Shown here one piece after another: positions 1 through 6,027 of a stretch of DNA of 10,218 nt. Under the pieces are notes generated by a model that worked only from the letters and a program-made list of their open reading frames with translations, was not told the origin of the DNA and did no database searches. Position 1 is the first letter of the stretch; each line of letters starts with the position of its first letter. Where the stretch lies: NCBI GenBank assembly GCA_934317185.1, contig CAKREJ010000053.1:1-10218 (forward strand), written 5' to 3'. The translations under genes and the position numbers were made by a program. Source of the stretch: an uncultured Anaerobutyricum sp. (GTDB lineage: Bacteria; Bacillota; Clostridia; Lachnospirales; Lachnospiraceae).

Positions 1-109
1 AAGACAAAGAGCAGAAATATTCTAAGAATAAAAATATCTGAATATAACTTCCTCGGCAGGTGTTCTCACTTTATGCCATACGGCACCTGCTGTCTTCGGC
101 GTTCATACT
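1..109 (-). ncRNA. Probable ribosomal protein L10 leader (rplJ autoregulatory 5' UTR), running off the left edge
   Basis: Read on the minus strand, the expected transcript begins near 109 and contains the block CGCCGAAGACAGCAGGTG, then CACCTGCCGAGG about 20 nt later. GCAGGTG (90-84) pairs perfectly with CACCTGC (62-56). Inside lies a small hairpin, TGCC-GTAT-GGCA (85-74). The GAAGACAG / CCGAGG flanks match what I recall of the Firmicute L10 leader, in which a kink-turn-like internal loop binds the L10(L12)4 complex so that excess protein represses rplJ-rplL. The downstream part of the leader and the expected rplJ start lie beyond the window. The family assignment comes from memory of the motif, not from a covariance search. 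The hairpin itself is directly visible. Confidence 0.72.
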
Positions 110-114
110 TTGGT

Positions 115-143
115 ATGATAGCATGGGTCATTTGTAATGTCAA
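115..143 (-). promoter_or_regulatory. Strong sigma-A promoter driving the putative L10 leader
   Basis: On the minus strand there is a consensus -35 TTGACA (143-138), a 17-bp spacer, and a -10 TATCAT (120-115). The -10 is preceded by TGC, which gives an extended -10. Transcription should begin near 109-107, immediately before the conserved CGCCGAAGACAG block of the leader. The promoter lies about 20 bp beyond the htrA terminator, so the leader appears to have its own transcript and not to depend on readthrough from htrA. Confidence 0.8.
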
Positions 144-162
144 GTGTTTTTTGAAAGAAATA

Positions 163-210
163 AAAATTAAAATCCGCAATGCTATAAAATGCATCGCAGA
201 TTTTAATTTT
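163..210 (-). terminator. Rho-independent terminator of htrA
   Basis: An imperfect inverted repeat has arms 163-182 and 191-210: 12 paired bases, a C-A mismatch, GC, a second mismatch, then ATGC/GCAT, with an 8-nt loop TATAAAAT. On the minus strand the stem is followed by a T-rich tail (ATTTTTATTTCTTTC). It begins about 65 bp past the htrA stop codon. The stem is AT-rich at its base, so some activity in the plus direction cannot be excluded. Confidence 0.75.
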
Positions 211-274
211 CTGACTTTAGATTTAGATGCAGAAAAACACTTTATATAACCTGTTTTCGCAGAGTGGAACTTTT

Positions 275-2008
275 TTAATAATTATTTCCAAAGAAATAGT
301 CATATGGATTCATATAGCCGTCACTACTGTTTCCGCTGTTACCATTGTCATATCCATAACCACCGTTACCAGAATTACCATTACTGTTTCCGGAATTTCC
401 GTTGCTGTTTCCATTATTAGAATTTCCATTGGAGTTTCCGTTAAAATTTCCGTTATCTGAGCTATTGTCGGACTCACTGCTGTCACTGGAGCTGTCTGTT
501 GTTACATTTTTGAAATCGCTTTTTTTACCGAGTGTTACAGTTACTGTTTTTTCCTCGTAAGTTCCGCTCTGATTTGCTCTCTTAAACGTAATCTTAACCT
601 TTGTATTTGCTTTCTTAATAGCAAGCTTTTCTTTCAGTCCGGACATGGTAGAAACGTTATTACCTTCAAACTTCACAATAACATCTCCTGCGGAGATTCC
701 TGCCTTTTGGGCCGGTGAACCACTTACTACCTGAGATACATAAATTCCGCTTGGAATTCCAAGTGCACTGGAATAAGATTCGTTAATATCACGTCCGACT
801 ACTCCAAGAAATGCAGCATCCTTTGTGCTTACACTGCCGGCATTCATTAAATCTGTCAAAATTGTCTTAGCTGTTGTGATAGGAATCGCATATCCCATAC
901 CTTCTACAGAGGTATCTTCTAATTTTGCATTATTGATACCTACTACCTGACCATCCATGTTAATAAGTACACCACCACTATTACCAGGATTGATTGCCGC
1001 ATCTGTCTGTAAAAGATTCATCGTTCCATCTGTTAAAGATACTTCACGGTTCTTTGCACTTACTACACCTGTTGTAACAGACTGACCATATCCTAATGCA
1101 TTGCCGATTGCTACAACTTCTTCTCCTACTTTTAAATCATCAGAACTTCCAAGTGTTGCAACTTTAATCTTAGAAGCTGTAGAGTCTTTGATATCCTTTA
1201 TCTTTACAGAAATAACTGCAAGGTCTGCACTCGAATCTGTTCCTACAACCGTGGCTTTTGCTGTTGTGTCATCTACAAATCCTACCGTAAGAGATGTGGC
1301 ATCCGATACAACATGATTATTTGTCGCAATCATCAGGGAATCCTTTGTCTTTGCAATAATAAATCCAGAACCGGCTCCTTCCGATTCCTGTGTTCCGAAT
1401 CCATAATAGTTGGAAGACTGAATCGTACTTGTAATGGATACAACCGATGGCATTACTTCATTAACTACACTCGCAACATTCTGGCTGTTTGAGCCACTTC
1501 CTGAAGAAGTATCTTTCTTGGCACTTGTTGTTCCTGATGTCGTCTCAATCTTATCTGCAGTGGAAGGATAAAACTTATCCTTTACTACAGAAACACCAAC
1601 AAAACAAGCTCCTGCTACAAGACCAAAAACTGCGGCGGAAGCAACTAGCTTTGCAATCTTTTTACCTATTCCATTTCCATTTTTATTATTTCCGTTTTTT
1701 CTCTGTCTGCGTCTCTTATCTGGTTCCGGTGGAATATTGCTATAATAATTATTATCTCCGTAGTTATTACTTCCATACGTATGATTATAGCCTGTATCTG
1801 CCTGATCATAACGACCCCCAAGTCCCTGTTCTTTATACGAATATCTGTGACTTTCACTCTGTTCCCTTGATGTTGTCTCCTCAATTGGTGTTACATCTAT
1901 CGCTATATCTGACTGTTCATAGTTCTCTCTGTTACCTGCTACGTTATTATTTATCTGACTGTTCTCTAAATTTTCATTATGGAAACCGTTATTTTCAAAT
2001 TCACTCAT
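275..2008 (-). CDS. htrA: HtrA/DegP-family membrane-anchored serine protease with one PDZ domain
   Basis: This 577-residue protein is an envelope quality-control protease that degrades or refolds misfolded exported proteins. Residues 1-115 form an Asn/Tyr/Glu-rich cytoplasmic tail ending in a basic stop (KRRRQRK). One membrane helix spans about 118-142, so the rest should be outside the cell. The trypsin-like domain (about 178-390) carries the full triad: His232 in ATNNHVV, Asp262 in SSADLAV, and Ser344 in NPGNSGG. A single PDZ domain follows (about 399-494). The C-terminus (about 503-577) is an unusual Ser/Asp- then Asn/Gly/Ser-rich tail ending in aromatic residues. The start is supported by AAAGGGG (2023-2017) 8 nt upstream. 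The gene is monocistronic: a terminator follows, and the upstream neighbour is divergent. Membrane-anchored, single-PDZ HtrA proteins of this layout are normal in Firmicutes; the long tail is the odd part. The family call is very secure; the exact orthologue is not determined. Confidence 0.97.
   Translation of the reverse strand: MSEFENNGFHNENLENSQINNNVAGNRENYEQSDIAIDVTPIEETTSREQSESHRYSYKEQGLGGRYDQADTGYNHTYGSNNYGDNNYYSNIPPEPDKRRRQRKNGNNKNGNGIGKKIAKLVASAAVFGLVAGACFVGVSVVKDKFYPSTADKIETTSGTTSAKKDTSSGSGSNSQNVASVVNEVMPSVVSITSTIQSSNYYGFGTQESEGAGSGFIIAKTKDSLMIATNNHVVSDATSLTVGFVDDTTAKATVVGTDSSADLAVISVKIKDIKDSTASKIKVATLGSSDDLKVGEEVVAIGNALGYGQSVTTGVVSAKNREVSLTDGTMNLLQTDAAINPGNSGGVLINMDGQVVGINNAKLEDTSVEGMGYAIPITTAKTILTDLMNAGSVSTKDAAFLGVVGRDINESYSSALGIPSGIYVSQVVSGSPAQKAGISAGDVIVKFEGNNVSTMSGLKEKLAIKKANTKVKITFKRANQSGTYEEKTVTVTLGKKSDFKNVTTDSSSDSSESDNSSDNGNFNGNSNGNSNNGNSNGNSGNSNGNSGNGGYGYDNGNSGNSSDGYMNPYDYFFGNNY
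347..466 (-). repeat. Asn-Gly-Ser low-complexity tail repeat in htrA
   Basis: Codons for about residues 515-554 of the HtrA protein encode irregular tandem units of the form NGNS, GNS and NSN. At the DNA level this gives repeated TTTCCGTT/TTTCCATT-type words on the plus strand. It lies after the PDZ domain and outside the catalytic fold. Such tracts can change length by slippage. The repeat interrupts no reading frame here. Confidence 0.7.
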
Positions 2009-2057
2009 AATGCTATCCCCTTTCTCTAAGTTTGTAACCCTATCTTAGCAATGATGT

Positions 2058-2086
2058 GTGATAAAATTGTGTTGTATTTATGGCAA
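2058..2086 (-). promoter_or_regulatory. Candidate htrA promoter
   Basis: On the minus strand, TTGCCA (2086-2081) is followed after 17 bp by TATCAC (2063-2058), which would give a 5' UTR of about 40 nt before the htrA start. The -35 is good (5 of 6) but the -10 is only moderate (4 of 6). No recognisable CtsR or HrcA (CIRCE) operator is visible in 2009-2160, so the control of htrA cannot be named from sequence. Confidence 0.4.
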
Positions 2087-2153
2087 AATTATGGATTTCT
2101 ATGTATTTTATAGCTTTCACACTTTCTTTGCAAAAGCAGGAAAAGAAATAACC

Positions 2154-2182
2154 TTGTAGAATGATTCATTCTATTGTATAAT
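2154..2182 (+). promoter_or_regulatory. Sigma-A promoter of the sugar transferase-LCP unit
   Basis: TTGTAG (2154-2159), a 17-bp spacer and a perfect TATAAT (2177-2182) place the start of transcription near 2189. This leaves a 5' UTR of about 78 nt before the ATG at 2267. It is the clearest plus-strand promoter in the divergent region. The spacer contains a perfect inverted repeat, listed separately. Confidence 0.75.
2158..2172. promoter_or_regulatory. Candidate operator: 7-1-7 inverted repeat inside the promoter
   Basis: AGAATGA-T-TCATTCT is a perfect 15-bp palindrome with a single central base. It covers the last two bases of the -35 box and most of the spacer before the -10. A dimeric regulator bound here would block RNA polymerase. 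No regulator gene is in the window, and the repeat unit does not match an operator I can name. The position is suggestive; the function is inferred. Confidence 0.45.
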
Positions 2183-2266
2183 AAGTTAGAAAATTATCCC
2201 AATAAGAGGTATATTACGCCTTTTTTTCATATATATACCCTTTTCGGGTGATGGAGGTACATTTTT

Positions 2267-3682
2267 ATGATTAAAGAGAATCAAAAATATCTTAACCGGT
2301 TCCACATCGTCCTTGATGCACTGGTTATTTATTGTTCCTTCTGTCTTAGTTATTATATACGATACGAATGCCCTCTTTTTCAGGGGATTTTTCCTCGTTT
2401 TGGTTACTGGCGGCAGTTGTGGCAATATCAGGGTATACTTCTTGTTCTTATTCCTGTATACCTTATTTTATATGCAAAGTTCAATCTATACAAACCAAAA
2501 AGATTTCAGAATAAAGCTTCAGAATATGCGAATCTTATTAAGGCGAATTCTATTGGAATGGTTTTCTTCTTTATATATATTATCTTTATGAAGATTCCGC
2601 ACGTTTCACGAAGTCTCCAGTTAATGTTCTATGCACTTTCTATGTTTCTCACAATCGTTGAAAGAGCAGGGATTCGCCATGTATTAGAAAAAACCCGCAG
2701 AAAAGGATATAACCTCAAGCACGTTGTTGTCATTGGTTTTAGTGCAGCAGCAGAAGCTTATATTGACCGTATTAAGTCGAATCCACAGTGGGGATACACT
2801 ATTCACGGTATTTTTGATGACAATCTAAAATCCGATTTTTCCTATCATGATACCTTTTGTATCGGAAAATTAAAAGACGTAGAAAAGTTTCTTCAGAATA
2901 CCGCTATGGATGAAGTAGCAATTGCACTAAGCTTAAAAGAATACTATAAATTAGGGGATATGGTAGCTGTTTGCGAGAAGTCGGGTGTGCACACAAAGTT
3001 TGTTCCGGATTATTATAAATTCATCTCTACTAATCCGGTGACAGAAGACTTAAATGGTCTTCCGGTAATCAATATCCGTAATGTTCCTCTGACAAATACG
3101 GTGAATAAATGTATGAAGCGTTTGATGGATATCGTTGGTTCCATCATTTGCATTATTCTTTTTTCACCAATTATGGCAGTTGTTGCTGTCCTTGTGAAAA
3201 AGAGTTCTCCCGGACCAATTATCTTTTGTCAGGAACGTGTCGGACTCCATAACAAGCCCTTTAAGATGTACAAATTCCGTTCAATGGGTGTGCAGCCTGT
3301 CTCAAAAGAAGAGAAGGCCTGGACTGTTCATAATGATCCCCGTGTAACTCCTGTCGGAAGGATCATTCGCAAAACAAGTCTTGATGAGCTTCCACAGCTT
3401 TTTAATGTATTAAAAGGGGATATGAGTCTGATTGGTCCACGTCCGGAACGACCTCTCTTCGTTGAAAAATTTAAGGAAGAAATTCCACGATATATGATAA
3501 AGCATCAGGTTCGTCCCGGCATGACCGGTTGGGCACAGGTTTGTGGTTTCCGTGGAGACACCTCCATTGAGGGACGTATCGAACATGATATCTTCTATAT
3601 TGAAAACTGGACATTATCTTTTGATATTAAGATTTTATTCCTTACTGTATTCAAAGGATTTGTCAATAAAAATGCTTACTAA
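2267..3682 (+). CDS. Polyprenyl glycosylphosphotransferase (WbaP/EpsL-type priming sugar transferase)
   Basis: This 471-residue integral membrane enzyme should transfer a sugar-1-phosphate from a nucleotide sugar to undecaprenyl phosphate, the first step of exopolysaccharide or capsule repeat-unit synthesis. Four membrane helices fall at about 13-30, 54-72, 93-109 and 115-132. A Rossmann-like CoA-binding-type domain covers about 150-270 ([12 protein letters not shown] at its start). The catalytic bacterial sugar transferase domain covers about 280-471. It begins with KRLMD and a re-entrant helix with SP at 300-301, followed by [21 protein letters not shown], the Asp373-Glu374 dyad in [21 protein letters not shown] without its last residue, and [10 protein letters not shown]. 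The dyad corresponds to the catalytic pair known from PglC. The length is normal for the family. The start has GGAGG at 2253-2257. It is followed 41 bp later by an LCP gene on the same strand. The sugar cannot be read from sequence; glucose or galactose is usual for the family. Confidence 0.95.
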   Translation: MIKENQKYLNRFHIVLDALVIYCSFCLSYYIRYECPLFQGIFPRFGYWRQLWQYQGILLVLIPVYLILYAKFNLYKPKRFQNKASEYANLIKANSIGMVFFFIYIIFMKIPHVSRSLQLMFYALSMFLTIVERAGIRHVLEKTRRKGYNLKHVVVIGFSAAAEAYIDRIKSNPQWGYTIHGIFDDNLKSDFSYHDTFCIGKLKDVEKFLQNTAMDEVAIALSLKEYYKLGDMVAVCEKSGVHTKFVPDYYKFISTNPVTEDLNGLPVINIRNVPLTNTVNKCMKRLMDIVGSIICIILFSPIMAVVAVLVKKSSPGPIIFCQERVGLHNKPFKMYKFRSMGVQPVSKEEKAWTVHNDPRVTPVGRIIRKTSLDELPQLFNVLKGDMSLIGPRPERPLFVEKFKEEIPRYMIKHQVRPGMTGWAQVCGFRGDTSIEGRIEHDIFYIENWTLSFDIKILFLTVFKGFVNKNAY

Positions 3683-3710
3683 CACAAACTTTATAAACAA
3701 ATGACAGAAT

Positions 3711-3715
3711 GGAGG
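3711..3715 (+). promoter_or_regulatory. Ribosome binding site deciding the LCP start
   Basis: GGAGG lies 8 nt before the ATG at 3724. An in-frame ATG at 3709 overlaps this Shine-Dalgarno sequence and has no site of its own, so 3724 is the better start. Confidence 0.85.
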
Positions 3716-3723
3716 CATATTTT

Positions 3724-5049
3724 ATGAAATATGGTTCACTACATGATACAGACAGCATTAATAATAATTATAAACATCCAAATACAGGCAGCCCACATCA
3801 TCAAAGCAATAATCCGAAGCTCTCTGACAACTATCGGAAGCAAGCTGTACTAAATACAGAGGGATTGCTTCGGAGTTCCTCCGGTTCTAAAACCCATTTT
3901 GCCTCAACTCCGGACTCTTTTTCAGCGAATTCCGGCAAAACAGGATCCTCCCACAAACATACAGCTTCTTCACCAAATGGTTCCCCTGACAAAAGCGGCA
4001 ATCTAAGTTATCGGAAGCATAAGAAAAAACGGAAGAGAGGTTGCTTTCCTGTTTTTATGCTCATTATTATTCTTGCCATTGTAGCCATTTTTGCCTTTCG
4101 TTTTTCATTAAAGGGGGCATTTTCTAAAATAAAAAAATATCCTCTGGATAAAAACAACTTAACTGTAACCGAAACCGATACCAACATGAAAGATTATCAA
4201 AATATTGCTCTTTTCGGCGTAGACAGTCAAGATAATAAAATCAAAGACAAAGGTTCCCGTACCGACTGTATTATCATTGCCAGTATTAATAACTCTACAA
4301 AACAGGTAAAGCTAATGTCTATCTATCGTGACACTTATGTAAGTATTGATGGAGAATATGACAAGATCAATGCAGCATATTCTTACGGCGGTCCTGAACT
4401 TGCTCTTCGCACGATCAATCGAAACCTCGATCTGAATATTGCGGATTTTGCGACTGTCAATTTTAAAGCTCTGGCAGATGCTGTAGATGTTCTCGGCGGA
4501 ATTCCTCTTACAATTAATTCAAAAAAAGAGCTTGAAAATCTGAATGCTTATATTGGTAATATGAATCATATCAATGGAGGTAATTCTAAAAAGTTTGACA
4601 AAATCGGAACCTATACCTTTGACGGCAATCAGGCAGTTGCTTATTCCCGTATCCGATATATGGAAGGTGGAGATCATGCCAGAGCCAATCATCAGCGTCT
4701 TGTCCTCGAAGGTATTATGAATGCAGCCAAAAAGCAGCCCTTAAAATTAGGAAAGTTAATTAATACTGTTCTTCCACAATGTAAAACAAGCCTTTCTAAT
4801 GATGCACTTACAAAGTTAACATTTTCTATGGCTCGCTGTAAAATAAAAGACTCCCAGGCTTATCCTTTTCAATCTGAGGATGAACGTTATAACGGAATCT
4901 ATTATGGCTTCCCAATCACAGCTAAGTCAAATGTTATCAAAGCACATGCATATCTCTTTGGAACAAAAGATTACGAACCGGTAGAAGAACTACAGAAAAT
5001 CAGTGCTAAAATAAAAATAGTAACCGACTATATAGGCATAACCGAATAG
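3724..5049 (+). CDS. LytR-CpsA-Psr (LCP) family cell wall polymer ligase
   Basis: From ATG 3724 the protein is 441 residues. LCP enzymes move undecaprenyl-pyrophosphate-linked glycopolymers (capsule, teichoic-acid-like polymers) onto peptidoglycan outside the membrane. Residues 1-107 are a long cytoplasmic tail rich in Ser, Asn, His and Lys, ending in a basic patch (KHKKKRKR). A single membrane helix covers about 108-126. The LCP domain runs from about 158 to 335 with the expected signatures: IALFGVDSQD, GSRTD (Arg179, Asp181), SIYRDTYV (Arg202, Asp203), KINAAYSYGG, VDVLGGI, and YSRIRYMEGGDHARANHQR with its Arg cluster. The region to 441 is a less conserved C-terminal extension. It is 41 bp downstream of the priming sugar transferase with no terminator between, so the two are probably co-transcribed. 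The unit ends at the hairpin at 5071-5124. Nothing in the catalytic motifs looks broken. Confidence 0.95.
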   Translation: MKYGSLHDTDSINNNYKHPNTGSPHHQSNNPKLSDNYRKQAVLNTEGLLRSSSGSKTHFASTPDSFSANSGKTGSSHKHTASSPNGSPDKSGNLSYRKHKKKRKRGCFPVFMLIIILAIVAIFAFRFSLKGAFSKIKKYPLDKNNLTVTETDTNMKDYQNIALFGVDSQDNKIKDKGSRTDCIIIASINNSTKQVKLMSIYRDTYVSIDGEYDKINAAYSYGGPELALRTINRNLDLNIADFATVNFKALADAVDVLGGIPLTINSKKELENLNAYIGNMNHINGGNSKKFDKIGTYTFDGNQAVAYSRIRYMEGGDHARANHQRLVLEGIMNAAKKQPLKLGKLINTVLPQCKTSLSNDALTKLTFSMARCKIKDSQAYPFQSEDERYNGIYYGFPITAKSNVIKAHAYLFGTKDYEPVEELQKISAKIKIVTDYIGITE

Positions 5050-5070
5050 CTCTTTTCATTAAAAATCAGC

Positions 5071-5124
5071 AAAAAACAGTAGATATCAGGGAGCATATCA
5101 CATCCCCAGTATCTACTGTTTTTT
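5071..5124. terminator. Bidirectional Rho-independent terminator between convergent genes
   Basis: AAAAAACAGTAGATA (5071-5085) is perfectly complementary to TATCTACTGTTTTTT (5110-5124). A possible inner GGGA/TCCC stem (5089-5092 with 5103-5106) sits inside the loop. On either strand the stem ends in a run of six Ts, so it can end transcripts of both the LCP gene (plus) and the large DnaB-like gene (minus). It begins 21 bp past the LCP stop and 39 bp past the stop of the minus-strand gene. Confidence 0.9.
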
Positions 5125-5163
5125 ATTGATCACTTCATAAGAAATGAAAATGACTACTCGTAA

Positions 5164-6027
5164 TTATTCTTCGTAGTAATTGAATTTTGGAGTTGCCTGA
5201 ATCTGACAGGAAGCTTTCATTGTTCTTCTATTCTTATGAAGAAGAACATTAATAAGAAGCATCTCTCCATTCTCTACCATTTCCTGAATATCCTCTTCTG
5301 TTAATTCTTCATAATCTTCCGTTATCATATCTGCATATTTTAATTCAAGATATACATCACACATATTTCCAAGTGATTTGTGATATTCAATTTCTGCCTG
5401 ATCAAGCTCACTTTCACTTTCTGCCTGTGCATATCCGTAAGACATAATAATAGGAATACCCAGTTCTTTTGCAAGTTTACGAATTCCATCCATAAGCGGT
5501 TTCATATCTTCAGAGTCTTCCACCGAAAGAATATTTTCAATGTTATCAATAAACACTACCGGCTTATGTGCACCTTCTGTTACAATAGAACGGATTAGTT
5601 CTGCCAGAATTTCTTCTGCAGAAGCATCTTCCATATTTTCTACATATTCTGCTACCGCTTCCTGATCAAGCACGAACAGATGCTCACTGATCCTGCCTCT
5701 ATACCAGTTTAATTCATCTTTTAACGAACGAATATCGGCACCTTTTTCTCCTGTCATGATCGCCATAGAAGATACTGCCTTTTCCTCATCTTTTTTATTC
5801 ATCTCGTAACTGAGACGGGAAATAGTATCTACCATAAGATCATAACGGGAAAGCTCTGTAGAAATATACAATACATCCACTCCGCTTTCTGCTGCCCTGT
5901 CTGCTATTTGCTGCATAAATCCATTCTTAAGATACTGCGGCATAGAATCTACAAAATAACTTCCTTTATGAAGTCCATAACGAAGCATTGCATCCAGACG
6001 TTTAAATCCTGTGCTTAATTTACGATT
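5164..6027 (-). other. DnaB-C/RecA-like domain with lost Walker A, within the large protein
   Basis: Codons about 1005-1291. The order of blocks matches DnaB: an STGFxxLD entry, a P-loop region, a strand ending in STEL, a Walker B strand VVFID, a helix and strand LAKELGIPIIMS, a DVYLEL strand, and the terminal KNR strand. The P-loop block (5952-5914) has no Gly-Lys-Thr/Ser. The DnaB SQL motif after PVI is replaced by SYG. Canonical replicative DnaB also has an N-terminal primase-binding domain, which is absent here. RadA or KaiC ancestry is a weaker alternative. Confidence 0.75.

Noticed and set aside
227..460. 77-codon Ile/Val/Thr-rich plus-strand frame resembling a membrane peptide
   Set aside because: It is antisense to the Asn/Gly/Ser repeats of htrA, whose codons read as Ile/Val/Thr in reverse. 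It also overlaps the htrA stop region.
1489..2010. 173-codon plus-strand frame opposite the N-terminal half of htrA
   Set aside because: Its Tyr/Leu/Ser-rich product is a composition shadow of the Asn/Tyr-rich HtrA tail. htrA itself has a full catalytic triad, ribosome site and terminator.
2237..2249. ACCC-TTTTC-GGGT hairpin just before the sugar transferase ribosome site
   Set aside because: The stem is only 4 bp, too weak to argue for a thermosensor or attenuator without conservation.
2186..2425. 79-codon minus-strand frame over the sugar transferase start
   Set aside because: It overlaps the plus-strand promoter downstream region and conserved coding sequence, and it has no ribosome site or recognisable motif.
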